Shown here piece after piece: positions 16,591 through 25,241 of a DNA stretch of 64,000 nucleotides. Location: positions 3,472,001-3,536,000 of the forward strand of contig NZ_CP109031.1 in NCBI RefSeq assembly GCF_036226925.1, in the 5' to 3' direction. The notes under the pieces were generated by a model. That model was not told the origin of the DNA. It searched no databases and saw nothing but the letters and a program-made list of their open reading frames with translations. The first letter of the stretch is position 1. The number at the start of each line of letters is the position of its first letter. The DNA is from Streptomyces sp. NBC_00659. Its GTDB lineage: Bacteria; Actinomycetota; Actinomycetes; Streptomycetales; Streptomycetaceae. Made by a program: the position numbers and the translations under genes.

Positions 16591-18090
16591 TTATGCCACG
16601 CCGTCCTGGCGGTCCAGGACGGCGGCCAGAGCCGCCTCGAAACCGGTGGCGCGGCCCGCGCCGGCCGTCGGGTCCTGCTGGCGGACGTCGATGACGTGAC
16701 CGGTCAGCTCGGAGAGCAGGACGTCCAGCGAGGTCCGCGCGACGGCCTCGGAGGACAGCAGCGAGCCCGCGGGCTCCTGGCCGAACGCCTTGGTGCGCAT
16801 GGGGGTCGCGGTGCGCTCGGGGTTGATGCAGTTGACGCGGACACCGTCCCCGGCCCACTCGTCCGACAGCGCCTGGGTGAGGTTCACCATGGCGGCCTTG
16901 GTGGAGGAGTAGAGGCTGTACTCGGCGCGGCCGCGGGTGTAGCTGCTGGAGGTGTAGAGCAGCAGCTGGCCCTTGCTCTCGGCCAGGTACTTGTACGAGG
17001 AGCGGGCGATCTGCACCGGGGCGAGGTAGTTGACCTTCAGCGCTTCCTCGATGGTCGCGTTGTCCGTCTCGGCCAGTTTGCCGATGCGCAGCACGCCCGC
17101 GGTGTTGATGACGTAGTCGATGCGCCCGGTCTCCGCGTACGCCGTGGAGAGCGCGTCGTCGACCTCCTCGGGGTTCTCGACGTGCGTGCCGGTGGTGGAG
17201 CGGCCGAGCGCGTACGTCTTCGCGCCGTAGCCCGCGGCGAGCTCGGCTATGTCCTTGCCGATGCCGTACGAGCCGCCGAAGACGACGAGGGTCTTGCCGG
17301 TGAGCAGCTCGCGGTAGGCGGCCTCGTCGGCCTGCTCGGGCGCGGTGGTCGAGGCGAGCTGGAAGAGCTTGTCGGCGATGAAGACGTCGACGGGCTGGGT
17401 GACCTTCATGTTGTACTCGTCGCCCGCCACGACGTGGATCGGCACGTCCGGCAGGTACTTGAGCACGACCGAGCAGTCGTCCGTGGCCTGGAAGTTGGGG
17501 TCGCCGGCCGCGACCCGGTAGGCGCGCCGGATGGTGGACAGCTTGAACGCCTGGGGCGTCTGGCCGCGGCGCAGCCGGGAGCGGTCCGGGATCTCGGTGA
17601 TGAACTCGCCGTCGTCACCGTGGGTGCGGGTCACGATGATCGTGTCCGCGGACGGGATGGCGACGTCGACGGCCTGGTAGCGCTCCAGGGCCGTGACGCA
17701 GTCGTCTATGACGCGCTCGGACAGCAGCGGGCGCACGGCGTCGTGGAACAGGACGTTGGCGTCCTCGCCCTCGGCCAGACCCTCACCGAGGGCGGCGATG
17801 GCGCGCTCGGTCGTCTCGTTCCGCGTCGAGCCGCCCTCGATGACACGGGTCACCTTCGTGAAGCCCGCCTTCGCGACGATCTTCTCGACGTCCGGCACAT
17901 AGCCGGGGGCCATGAGCACGATGATGTCGTCGATCGAGTCGGCCTGCTCGAAGGTGGTCAGCGTGTGCTCGATGACCGCCTTGCCGGCGATCTTCAGCAG
18001 CTGCTTCGGAATCGACAGACCCACGCGCTGACCGGTCCCACCGGCCAGGATCACTGCGGTGGTACGGGGCTTGGCAATGTGCTCAGACAC
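16591..18090 (-). CDS. bifunctional cytidylyltransferase / SDR reductase (CDP-ribitol synthase type)
   Basis: A 499-residue fusion. Residues about 8-235 are an IspD/TarI-like cytidylyltransferase: ILAGGTGQRVGLSIPKQ, GGSTRNETTERAI, FHDAVRPLLS, QTPQAFKL and the C-terminal VTQPVDVFIAD. Residues about 258-495 are a short-chain dehydrogenase: GGSYGIGKDIAEL cofactor loop, NTAGVL, YTSSSYT and the catalytic YSSTK (about 392). The same pairing is known in Haemophilus Bcs1-type enzymes, which reduce ribulose-5-phosphate and activate ribitol-5-phosphate with CTP to CDP-ribitol; the domain order is TarI then TarJ. Start GTG 18090 has AAGGTAGG upstream. It should feed CDP-ribitol to the TagF-like protein next door. 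Confidence 0.88.
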   Translation of the reverse strand: MSEHIAKPRTTAVILAGGTGQRVGLSIPKQLLKIAGKAVIEHTLTTFEQADSIDDIIVLMAPGYVPDVEKIVAKAGFTKVTRVIEGGSTRNETTERAIAALGEGLAEGEDANVLFHDAVRPLLSERVIDDCVTALERYQAVDVAIPSADTIIVTRTHGDDGEFITEIPDRSRLRRGQTPQAFKLSTIRRAYRVAAGDPNFQATDDCSVVLKYLPDVPIHVVAGDEYNMKVTQPVDVFIADKLFQLASTTAPEQADEAAYRELLTGKTLVVFGGSYGIGKDIAELAAGYGAKTYALGRSTTGTHVENPEEVDDALSTAYAETGRIDYVINTAGVLRIGKLAETDNATIEEALKVNYLAPVQIARSSYKYLAESKGQLLLYTSSSYTRGRAEYSLYSSTKAAMVNLTQALSDEWAGDGVRVNCINPERTATPMRTKAFGQEPAGSLLSSEAVARTSLDVLLSELTGHVIDVRQQDPTAGAGRATGFEAALAAVLDRQDGVA

Positions 18091-18282
18091 AGGTGACCTA
18101 CCTTGGGGCGACAGGGAACCCAGGAATGGTCCCACCTACGGTTACCGCCGTGCAAGGTGAGCGCCGCCTGCCGCATATGTGCGCGCAACCGGCTATTCAC
18201 CTTGCCTGCAGGCTACTTCGAGTACGCCGGACAAATTGTCCGGATTTGCTGTGAGTAACTGCACACGTCTCGCGCGCGATTC

Positions 18283-19467
18283 TCACCTTCGCTTCATGCG
18301 CTTGAGGATCCGGTGACCCAGGACACGGACGAGTTCCCCCGACGGCGTCTGATGAACCGACCGGATCGCGGCAGCACGCACGGACTCCGCGGCGACCACG
18401 GCGAGCGCTCCGTACAGCGCCTGGGCGGCGGCCTCGGGGTCGATCCGCGCCGTACCCCGCGCGGGGCCGGGCGGCGGCGACGGCACGGCGGACAACAGAG
18501 CCGGGTCGCCCAGAACCCGTACACGCGTGGCGCCGATCCGTTCGGCCATCTCCTCGCCGATGGCCGCAGCCGCCTCCAGAGCCCACGGCGGAGTACTGAT
18601 CCGGACGTCGTCCGACGACGGACGGCAGGCGTTCTTCATCCGCGGGACCGCGCCGTTGCGCACGAGTTTCGAATAGATCTCGTCCGGAAGTCCATTTCCG
18701 CGGAATTCCCTGTTGAGTATCCGCAGCATTTCGGTCTCGGCCGGCGTGAGGGAACGATGGGAGGTGTCCGGGACCTCCGCCAGGAGACCGCAAGGCAGCC
18801 CGAGCAGGGACTCGAACGTGCGCATCAGGCCACCGCGGTCACGGTCGTCGACCACCACGACCGTGAGGTTCGCCGCGCCGACGACCCGCGCCCAGCGCTC
18901 GACGAGCCGGTCGTGACGGTGCCGCCGCCAGAAACTCGGGTTGGGCTTCTCGTACGGAGCCCTGCGCAGCATGTGGTCGAGCCAGTCCTCGTACCCCATG
19001 CGCAGACCGTTCTGCACGTACTGCTGCCACTGCGAGGGCATGATCTTCGTCAGCGGGCGCAGCGTGACCAGGACATGCACGCGATCGCGGCCCAGCGCGT
19101 CGACGATCCGCGCGACGGTCGCGTCGTCGGGGGCGTCCGCGAAGAACTCGCTGCTGATCAGTGAGGTCCGGCCGCCGGTGGCGTGCACCGCGTCGACGAG
19201 CCGCCCCCAGTGCCGCTCGGCCGGCCGGGCGTCGCCCATCATCCCGGGCCGGCCGCAGACCGCGAGGGCGGCTTCCATCGGGTGCCTGCTGTGCGCGGGG
19301 AAGTCGACGCCCCGGGCGGCCATCGCGTCCTTCGCGGCGAACAGCGCGCCCTGGATCGAGGTGGTCCCGGTCTTGTGCGGGCCGATGTGCAGCAGCCGGG
19401 TTCCGACAGGCAGCGGCGCGGCGCTCACGGGGGCTGTCGTGTCAGGTGTCGAACAGTCGGTCTCCAT
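18283..19467 (-). CDS. sulfotransferase-like P-loop protein
   Basis: A 394-residue protein with the sulfotransferase phosphosulfate loop LLHIGPHKTGTTSIQGAL near residue 25, a middle VHVLVTLRPLTKIMPSQW block resembling the 3'-phosphate-binding segment, and a mixed alpha/beta body. Sulfotransferases move sulfate from PAPS to hydroxyl or amino groups. Substrate is not visible; placed beside wall-polymer genes it may sulfate the glycan or a precursor, which is inference. The C-terminus ends in a basic RILKRMKRR. ATG 19467 has only a weak ribosome-binding site. Confidence 0.75.
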   Translation of the reverse strand: METDCSTPDTTAPVSAAPLPVGTRLLHIGPHKTGTTSIQGALFAAKDAMAARGVDFPAHSRHPMEAALAVCGRPGMMGDARPAERHWGRLVDAVHATGGRTSLISSEFFADAPDDATVARIVDALGRDRVHVLVTLRPLTKIMPSQWQQYVQNGLRMGYEDWLDHMLRRAPYEKPNPSFWRRHRHDRLVERWARVVGAANLTVVVVDDRDRGGLMRTFESLLGLPCGLLAEVPDTSHRSLTPAETEMLRILNREFRGNGLPDEIYSKLVRNGAVPRMKNACRPSSDDVRISTPPWALEAAAAIGEEMAERIGATRVRVLGDPALLSAVPSPPPGPARGTARIDPEAAAQALYGALAVVAAESVRAAAIRSVHQTPSGELVRVLGHRILKRMKRR

Positions 19468-19510
19468 GATGAGAGGACGTTAGGGACGGATGCTGAGCAC
19501 GACCTGAGAA

Positions 19511-19540
19511 TGCCCTGGGACTCCGGTGAGTCCCAGGGCA
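19511..19540 (-). terminator. terminator of the PhoD-like gene
   Basis: TGCCCTGGGACTC (19511-19523) pairs perfectly with GAGTCCCAGGGCA (19528-19540) around CGGT, eight bases past the stop of the phosphatase gene on the minus strand. Confidence 0.8.
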
Positions 19541-19548
19541 TGCCCACG

Positions 19549-21099
19549 TCACACGAGCCGTACGCCCGGCTCCCCCGCCTCCACCCGCAGACGGGCCAGA
19601 GTGCTGGAGGCGGCGTCCGGCTTCAGCACCGTCTCAGGGACGCGCACCTGAGCGTCGATCCCGTCCCGTCGGATGTCGAAGAGGTGGTAGCCGCGGTGGG
19701 CGTCGATGAACTTCCAGTGCGGGTTGTCCGGCATCCGCGGGTCCCACTGCTTGTGGAAGGCCACCTGGTCCTGGTCGCCGCCGCTGGAGATGGAGGTCCC
19801 GACGAACTCGGCGCCGACGACGTCGGAGTCCGGGTCGGCGAAGTCCTTCTTGAGGTCGCTGATCATCGTGAGGTGCCGGTCGCCGGTGAGGACGACGGGG
19901 TTGCGGATGCCCGCGAACTCCTTCATGAGGGCATTGCGTTCGGCCTGGTAACCGTCCCAGGCGTCGTAGTACCAGAGCTTGCCCTCGCCGACCTGGAGGT
20001 CGGTCTCGGCCATCATGATCTGCGAGGCGACGATGTTCCAGCGGGCCAGTGAGTGGCGCAGGCCGCCGAGCAGCCATTTCTTCTGCGCCGCGCCGAGCAT
20101 GGTGAGCGAGGGGTCCTCGGCGCCCGCCTGGCCGGTCGCCTGGTCGCTGCGGAACTGCCGGGTGTCGAGGACGTTCAGCCGGGCGAGGCTTCCGAAGTCC
20201 AGCCGCCGGTACATCCGGATGTGCGGCCCGTTCGGAATCGCGGTGGCCCGGACCGGCATGTGCTCGTAGTACGCCTGGTAGGCGGCGGTCAGCCGGGCCG
20301 TGAACGCGTCCTGGGTCTGCTTGTCCGGGTCCTGCGGGATCTGCCCGGCGAAGTCGTTGTCGACCTCGTGGTCGTCGAAGGTGACCACCCAGGGGGCGTT
20401 CGCGTGCATCGCCGCGAGGTGCGGGTCGCTGCGGTACTGGGCGTACCGGTTGCGGTACTGGACGAGGGTGTACGGCTCCCCGGTGCCCTCGTGCCGGCGC
20501 ACCGCCGTCGCCGACGGCGAGGACTCGTAGATGTAGTCGCCGACGAACAGGACGACGTCGGGATCCTGGCGGAGCATGTCGGCGTACGGGGTGAAGTAGC
20601 CGTTCTGCCAGTTCTGGCAGGAGGCGAGCGCGACGCGCAGCGAGCCGGCCGCGCTGTAGGGGTGCGGCGCGGTACGGGTGCGGCCGGTCGGCGAGAGCCG
20701 GCCGCCGACGCGGAAGCGGTACCAGTACGCGCGGTCCGGGCGCAGCCCGCGTACGTCGACGTGGACGCTGTGGCCGTACTCCGGACGCGCCTGCGCGGTG
20801 CCGCGGCGCACCGACTTGCGAAAACGGGCGTCCTCGGCGATCTCCCATTCGACCGGTACCACGCGGTCGGGCATGCCGCCGCCGTTCAGCGGGTCCGGGG
20901 CGAGCCGGGTCCACAGCACGACGCCGTCCGGCAACGGGTCGCCGGAGGCGACACCGAGGCTGAACACGCCCTCGGGCAGGGGGGTTCCGGCCGCGCGGGC
21001 GGTGCCGGGCAGCCAGAGCTGGGGGGAGGCGGCGGCGCCGAGCACGGCGGCCGAGGCGGTGAGAAAGTGGCGTCGATCGCGTGAGACGGCTCCGGACAT
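19549..21099 (-). CDS. alkaline phosphatase D (PhoD) family, Tat-exported
   Basis: A 516-residue secreted phosphodiesterase/phosphatase. The N-terminus has a Tat signal (SRDRRHFL, hydrophobic stretch, AAG near residue 36). Family blocks: FSLGVASGDPLPDGVVLWTR, LASCQNWQNG, FVGDYIYE, WVVTFDDHEVDNDFAG (metal ligands), VLDTRQFRSD and VVLTGDRHLTMISDL. PhoD enzymes use Fe/Ca and can cleave teichoic-acid phosphodiesters, so location next to a teichoic-like locus is suggestive; the general role is phosphate scavenging. Start ATG 21099 has GGGAG eight bases upstream; the longer reading to 21228 is leader. Confidence 0.93.
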   Translation of the reverse strand: MSGAVSRDRRHFLTASAAVLGAAASPQLWLPGTARAAGTPLPEGVFSLGVASGDPLPDGVVLWTRLAPDPLNGGGMPDRVVPVEWEIAEDARFRKSVRRGTAQARPEYGHSVHVDVRGLRPDRAYWYRFRVGGRLSPTGRTRTAPHPYSAAGSLRVALASCQNWQNGYFTPYADMLRQDPDVVLFVGDYIYESSPSATAVRRHEGTGEPYTLVQYRNRYAQYRSDPHLAAMHANAPWVVTFDDHEVDNDFAGQIPQDPDKQTQDAFTARLTAAYQAYYEHMPVRATAIPNGPHIRMYRRLDFGSLARLNVLDTRQFRSDQATGQAGAEDPSLTMLGAAQKKWLLGGLRHSLARWNIVASQIMMAETDLQVGEGKLWYYDAWDGYQAERNALMKEFAGIRNPVVLTGDRHLTMISDLKKDFADPDSDVVGAEFVGTSISSGGDQDQVAFHKQWDPRMPDNPHWKFIDAHRGYHLFDIRRDGIDAQVRVPETVLKPDAASSTLARLRVEAGEPGVRLV

Positions 21100-21180
21100 C
21101 GGCGAACTCCCTTGCGTCGGTTGCCTCTTGGACACCGAAAAGCTCACACCGCGCAGCAGCCCGCCTCTTGAACAAAACGC

Positions 21181-21208
21181 ATCATAGGCATGACAAATGC
21201 ACGAGCAA
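21181..21208 (-). promoter_or_regulatory. possible promoter of the PhoD-like gene
   Basis: On the minus strand TTGCTC (21203-21208) is followed by a 16-nt spacer and TATGAT (21181-21186), about 80 nt before the ATG. Both hexamers are fair matches to the vegetative consensus. No convincing PHO-box direct repeat was seen. Confidence 0.4.
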
Positions 21209-21548
21209 CGAACGACTCGCCGCGGCAAGGGGTTTTGACGTTCCTTCAGCGGACTCCGCCGGAAACTCCCCGGCGGCCCGGCCTCATCGACGGAGTCGGC
21301 CCGCCCCTGGGACTCCGGGGCGGAAGGGAACGGCTGCGCCGAAGGCCACCGGGTCGGCCGAAGCGGCGGGGAATCGCGGCACCCGCACGGGGCCGCGCCC
21401 GAAGGGGACGGGAAGGACGGGGAACGACGGCACCCGCACGGGCCGGCGCCGGGTGATCGCGACGGCGACCGGCGGGCGTGGCCTCGGTCGTGCGGACCCC
21501 GGGCACGTCGGCTCGGGGCACGTCCGCTCCGGCGGCCCGGAACGCGGA
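21209..21548. other. intergenic between phoD-like gene and obg terminator
   Basis: GC-rich, with many GGCACCCGCACGGG-like short repeats (21378-21450) but no supported gene on either strand. Confidence 0.5.
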
Positions 21549-21583
21549 ACGGGCGCGGAGAGGAAGATCCTCTCCGCGCCCGT
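21549..21583 (-). terminator. terminator of obg
   Basis: ACGGGCGCGGAGAGGA (21549-21564) pairs perfectly with TCCTCTCCGCGCCCGT (21568-21583) around a 3-nt loop, 30 bp past the obg stop on the minus strand. Confidence 0.85.
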
Positions 21584-21613
21584 CACATCTCCCGGCCAGG
21601 GTCGGCCGGTCGC

Positions 21614-23050
21614 CTAGAACGGCTCGAAGTCGTCGTACTCCTTCTGCGACTCGTCCCGCTCCGCCTGCTTGTCGCGGCGGCGCTGGGCGGCGGGGCGAGG
21701 CTCCTCGAGGCGGTGGTCCTCGCCACGGCGGCCGAGCATCTCCGCACCGGCCATGACCGTCGGCTCCCAGTCGAAGACGACCGCGTTCTCCTCGGGGCCG
21801 ATGGCGACGCCGTCGCCCGAGCGGGCGCCCACCTTCATCAGCTGCGCCTCGACACCGAGACGGTTGAGGCGGTCGGCGAGGTAGCCGACGGCCTCGTCGT
21901 TGTTGAAGTCGGTCTGGCGGACCCAGCGTTCGGGCTTCTCGCCGCGCACGCGGAAGAGGCCGTCCTCCTCCTGCACCACGGTGAAGCCGGCGTCGTCGAC
22001 CGCCTTCGGGCGGATGACGATCCGGGTCGCCTCCTCCTTGGGCTTCGCGGCACGCGCGGCGGCGACCATCTCGGCGAGCGCGAAGGACAGCTCCTTCAGG
22101 CCCATGTGGGCGACCGCGGACACCTCGAAGACGCGGTAGCCGCGGCTTTCCAGGTCGGGGCGGACCATCTCCGCGAGGTCCTTGCCGTCCGGCACGTCGA
22201 TCTTGTTGAGGACGACCATGCGCGGACGCTTGTCCAGGCCGCCGTACTGCTTCAGCTCCTCCTCGATGATGTCGAGGTCGGAGATCGGGTCGCGCTCGGA
22301 TTCGAGGGTGGCCGTGTCCAGGATGTGGACGAGCACGCTGCACCGCTCGACGTGACGCAGGAACTCCAGGCCGAGGCCCTTGCCCTGGCTGGCGCCGGGG
22401 ATGAGGCCGGGCACGTCCGCGATGGTGTAGACGGTCTCGCCCGCCGTCACCACGCCCAGGTTCGGGACGAGGGTCGTGAAGGGGTAGTCCGCGATCTTCG
22501 GCTTGGCCGCGGACAGGACCGAGATGAGCGAGGACTTGCCGGCGCTCGGGTAGCCGACGAGCGCCACGTCGGCGACGGTCTTCAGCTCCAGGACGATGTC
22601 CTGCATGCCTCCGGGCACGCCGAGCAGCGCGAAGCCGGGCGCCTTGCGGCGGGCCGAGGACAGCGCCGCGTTGCCGAGGCCGCCGCGGCCGCCCTCGGCG
22701 GCGACGTACGTGGTGCCCTGTCCGACGAGGTCGGCGAGGATGTTGCCCGCCTTGTCGAGCACGACCGTGCCGTCCGGCACGGGCAGGACGAGGTCCTGGC
22801 CGTCCTTGCCGGAACGGTTGCCGCCCTCGCCGGGCTTGCCGCTGGTCGCCTTGCGGTGCGGTGAGTGGTGATAGTCGAGCAGCGTGGTGACGGACTGGTC
22901 GACGACCAGGATCACGTCACCGCCACGGCCACCGTTGCCGCCGTCCGGGCCGCCGAGCGGCTTGAACTTCTCCCGGTGTACGGAGGCACAGCCGTGACCT
23001 CCGCTACCCGCGGCGACGTGCAGCTCGACGCGGTCCACGAAGGTGGTCAT
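21614..23050 (-). CDS. obg: GTPase ObgE/CgtA
   Basis: Obg is an essential GTPase of 50S assembly; in Streptomyces it also influences the onset of aerial growth. The 478-residue protein has the glycine-rich Obg fold (1-160: [25 protein letters not shown]), the G domain ([11 protein letters not shown] near 163, DVPGLI, NKIDVP) and a C-terminal OCT domain (about 345-430), then a charged tail. ATG 23050 has GGAGG eight bases upstream. It follows rpmA and rplU in the normal order, with a hairpin between rpmA and obg. Confidence 0.97.
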   Translation of the reverse strand: MTTFVDRVELHVAAGSGGHGCASVHREKFKPLGGPDGGNGGRGGDVILVVDQSVTTLLDYHHSPHRKATSGKPGEGGNRSGKDGQDLVLPVPDGTVVLDKAGNILADLVGQGTTYVAAEGGRGGLGNAALSSARRKAPGFALLGVPGGMQDIVLELKTVADVALVGYPSAGKSSLISVLSAAKPKIADYPFTTLVPNLGVVTAGETVYTIADVPGLIPGASQGKGLGLEFLRHVERCSVLVHILDTATLESERDPISDLDIIEEELKQYGGLDKRPRMVVLNKIDVPDGKDLAEMVRPDLESRGYRVFEVSAVAHMGLKELSFALAEMVAAARAAKPKEEATRIVIRPKAVDDAGFTVVQEEDGLFRVRGEKPERWVRQTDFNNDEAVGYLADRLNRLGVEAQLMKVGARSGDGVAIGPEENAVVFDWEPTVMAGAEMLGRRGEDHRLEEPRPAAQRRRDKQAERDESQKEYDDFEPF

Positions 23051-23083
23051 GTGGGGTGCCTCCAGCACTTCGGTTACATCGGT

Positions 23084-23124
23084 TACTTCAGTGCGTACGT
23101 ACTTCGGATACTTCAGTACGTACG
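23084..23124. repeat. 25-bp-period direct repeat upstream of obg
   Basis: TACTTCAGTGCGTACG (23084-23099) recurs as TACTTCAGTACGTACG (23109-23124), with ACTTCGG(T/A)TAC-like sequence between. It lies between the obg start and the rpmA/obg hairpin, so it could hold an operator; no protein is implied. Confidence 0.5.
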
Positions 23125-23144
23125 GGAATGTCTCTTGCGTAACA

Positions 23145-23193
23145 CGCGAAAGGCGGACCCTCTTCCCGTGGGGGAAGTGAGGTCCGCCTCGCG
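23145..23193 (-). terminator. hairpin between rpmA and obg
   Basis: A long imperfect stem: CGCG (23145-23148) with CGCG (23190-23193), AGGCGGACC (23151-23159) with GGTCCGCCT (23181-23189), and an inner CTTCCC/GGGGAAG. On the minus strand it lies downstream of rpmA and may partly end the ribosomal-protein transcript. Confidence 0.75.
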
Positions 23194-23275
23194 AGGAACT
23201 CTGTTCTACGGAGCCTGGGCCCCGAGGCACCCGACCCGGTCCGCGTGGAACCGGATCAGCCTCGACGGGACTCGA

Positions 23276-23530
23276 TCAGGCGACCGGAACGATGTTCACG
23301 ACCTTGCGGCCACGGTGCGTGCCGAACTCGACCGCACCGGCGGCCAGCGCGAACAGCGTGTCGTCCTTGCCACGGCCGACACTGACGCCGGGGTGGAAGT
23401 GGGTGCCACGCTGGCGGACCAGGATCTCACCGGCGTTGACGGTCTGACCGCCGAAGCGCTTCACACCGAGCCGCTGAGCGTTGGAGTCGCGACCGTTCCG
23501 AGTGGACGATGCGCCCTTCTTGTGTGCCAT
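23276..23530 (-). CDS. rpmA: 50S ribosomal protein L27
   Basis: An 84-residue L27, near the peptidyl-transferase centre. [20 protein letters not shown] and [20 protein letters not shown] are canonical, as is [20 protein letters not shown]. It directly follows rplU (16-nt gap) and is co-transcribed with it. Confidence 0.98.
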   Translation of the reverse strand: MAHKKGASSTRNGRDSNAQRLGVKRFGGQTVNAGEILVRQRGTHFHPGVSVGRGKDDTLFALAAGAVEFGTHRGRKVVNIVPVA

Positions 23531-23546
23531 GTCTCAGTCCCTACCC

Positions 23547-23867
23547 TTACTTCGCAGCCGCGGGGATCTCAGTGACCTTGATCGCCGTGTACTGCTGGCG
23601 GTGGCCCTGACGACGGCGGTAGCCGGTCTTGTTCTTGTAGCGAAGGATGTCGATCTTGACGCCCTTGTGGTGGTCCACGATCTCGGCCTGGACCTTGATG
23701 CCCGCGAGGACCCAGGGGTCGCTCGTCACGGCTTCGCCGTCGACAACGAGCAGGGTCGAGAGCTCGACCGTGTCGCCAACCTTGGCGGTGGGAATCTTGT
23801 CAACCTCAACGATGTCGCCGACAGCAACCTTGTGCTGGCGACCACCGCTGCGCACGATGGCGTACAC
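23547..23867 (-). CDS. rplU: 50S ribosomal protein L21
   Basis: A 106-residue L21. [18 protein letters not shown] at the N-terminus and [19 protein letters not shown] near the C-terminus are diagnostic. The GTG at 23867 gives the family's normal length and start; the in-frame extension to 24008 is leader. A good promoter lies at 24020-24048. Confidence 0.98.
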   Translation of the reverse strand: MYAIVRSGGRQHKVAVGDIVEVDKIPTAKVGDTVELSTLLVVDGEAVTSDPWVLAGIKVQAEIVDHHKGVKIDILRYKNKTGYRRRQGHRQQYTAIKVTEIPAAAK

Positions 23868-24019
23868 GCGGATCTCTCTTTCGCTCGGAACGGGACCCCG
23901 CAGTCCAGCCGCCCGGTAACGAACACGGGCGAGCCTCTCCCAGCCACTACGGCAACCGAAGCGACCGGGAGGAAGAGGTTTACGGGGATGTGGCAGGTCA
24001 TTCGACATGCCGACGATCC

Positions 24020-24048
24020 AGGTTACGGGGCCCGGCTTGAGGGGTCAA
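24020..24048 (-). promoter_or_regulatory. promoter of rplU-rpmA
   Basis: On the minus strand, TTGACC (24043-24048), a 17-nt spacer and TAACCT (24020-24025) match the vegetative (HrdB) consensus well. The predicted transcript starts near 24013, leaving a leader of about 145 nt before the rplU GTG, enough for regulation. Confidence 0.65.
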
Positions 24049-24078
24049 ACCGGGCTCCGGGGCTTCAGGGCCGTGCGT

Positions 24079-24381
24079 TCAGCCGGAAAGCCGCAGCTTC
24101 TCCGCCTTCACACCCCTGATCAGGTTCTCCAGCGCTTCGTCCGAGGGTCCCAGACGGAACACCCAGGCGGCGAGAAGGTACAGGACGCCGTCTTCGTCGA
24201 TCGCCAGGAAGAACTCCGTCCCGGCCTCGCCCAGCGGAAGGAACCGGCGGCCGGAACGCTCCGACAAGTCCGCGAACCTGTACTCCTCCCCAACGGCCAG
24301 TTCGGGATCGATCTCGAACGGCTCCCGCGCGCAGCTGACACCGGGCCCGCTGACGTCGACCAACAGACCGCCGAACTCCAT
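24079..24381 (-). CDS. SUKH-3-like immunity protein, N-terminally truncated
   Basis: A 100-residue chain beginning MEFGGLLVDVSG and ending DEALENLIRGVKAEKLRLSG. The EFGGL block, FLPLGEAGTEFFLAIDEDG and the terminal DEALENLIRG match what I remember of SUKH-3 immunity domains, which neutralise polymorphic or contact-dependent toxins. Intact members are usually 140-160 residues with an N-terminal helix region; here the frame upstream of the ATG stays open for about 20 codons (WASVRATTAL) and then meets a stop, and there is no ribosome-binding site. It is therefore probably a decayed or partial immunity gene at the left edge of the island, upstream of the rplU promoter. Confidence 0.5.
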   Translation of the reverse strand: MEFGGLLVDVSGPGVSCAREPFEIDPELAVGEEYRFADLSERSGRRFLPLGEAGTEFFLAIDEDGVLYLLAAWVFRLGPSDEALENLIRGVKAEKLRLSG

Positions 24382-24561
24382 CAGGGCAGTTGTCGCACGG
24401 ACCGATGCCCACTTGGAAGTTCTTGTTGGCCCTGGCCCGCCTTCTCACGGCGGCCGCGGAGGCTCCCGTGGGATCCTGGTCGGCGCTTGCAAGGCCTGCG
24501 TGAGGCATTCCACCAAGCCGCATCCACCGTGGTTGTCGCCCTGGGCGCCGTCAACCGTGAT

Positions 24562-24975
24562 CTACGGCAGCAGCGTGAGTGCGGATACGTGTTTCGGCTT
24601 GACGACGGTGAAGTGCCGACGGTCGATGGTCGCGACGCGGTCGATGCCGTAGCGCTCCGCGATGGCGATCACTGAGGCGTCGACCGCGCCGAGTGGGAAG
24701 TCTGCGTACTGGCGGACCAGTTCGCTCATCCGCTCAATGTCCTCGGTGGTGGGGTGGACGAGTTCGAAGCGGCCGCGTGCGACGAGGTCGAGGAAGGATG
24801 CCTCGATATGCGGCCAGGTCTCGAAGATCCAGCAGACCTCGGTCATGACGGGACTGGGCAGCAGGCGGCGGCCGGTGGTGGTGGCGAGGAACTGGGCGCA
24901 CTCGGCGTGACGGTTGTCTCGCCGATCCAGCGCCGCAACGATCGGACCGGTATCGAAGACAGTGGTGGTCGTCAT
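24562..24975 (-). CDS. PIN-domain toxin (VapC-like)
   Basis: A 137-residue PIN-domain ribonuclease toxin. The acidic metal-binding set is visible: FDTGPIVAALDRRD (N-terminal Asp), MTEVCW (Glu), LGAVDASVIAIAERYG (Asp) and VATIDRRHF (Asp). ATG 24975 overlaps the antitoxin stop by four bases (ATGA), typical of vapBC pairs. VapC toxins cut tRNA or rRNA when the antitoxin is lost. The longer reading to 25434 crosses the antitoxin in another frame and is rejected. Confidence 0.88.
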   Translation of the reverse strand: MTTTTVFDTGPIVAALDRRDNRHAECAQFLATTTGRRLLPSPVMTEVCWIFETWPHIEASFLDLVARGRFELVHPTTEDIERMSELVRQYADFPLGAVDASVIAIAERYGIDRVATIDRRHFTVVKPKHVSALTLLP

Positions 24976-25241
24976 ACGGAGCGCGGATATCGTTGCCGCA
25001 TCCGCTCTCGGATGTAGTCGTCGTGCCGCTCGGCGGCGTCGGTCCGTCCGGTGTCGACGGAACCGATCAGCGCGAGGAGATCGTCGGGAACGGCCTGCTC
25101 GTCCTCTACTGACTCTCGGTGAGGAAGGACTTCGGCGAGTTCCTCGTCCTGGCTGATGATCAGCCGCAGTCGCCGCGCCTGCTGCGGGTTGAGGTGCTCC
25201 AGCGCGTAGCGCAGGTCTTCGAAGTCGTGTGCTGCCGTCAT
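24972..25241 (-). CDS. antitoxin of the PIN toxin
   Basis: An 89-residue acidic protein, largely helical (DLRYALEHLNPQQARRLRLI), ending HDDYIRERMRQRYPRSV. The name rests on its position: four-base overlap with the PIN toxin downstream, small size and acidic/basic pattern. No standard ribbon-helix-helix or AbrB motif is obvious, so its DNA-binding type is unclear. No ribosome-binding site precedes the ATG at 25241, but an open frame (25238-25576) ends in an ATGA overlap with it, so translation might be coupled. Confidence 0.75.
   Translation of the reverse strand: MTAAHDFEDLRYALEHLNPQQARRLRLIISQDEELAEVLPHRESVEDEQAVPDDLLALIGSVDTGRTDAAERHDDYIRERMRQRYPRSV

Noticed and set aside
21100..21180. PHO box upstream of the PhoD-like gene
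   Set aside because: GTTCAAGAGGC-like words occur, but not as the 11-bp direct repeats expected, so PhoP control is not supported.
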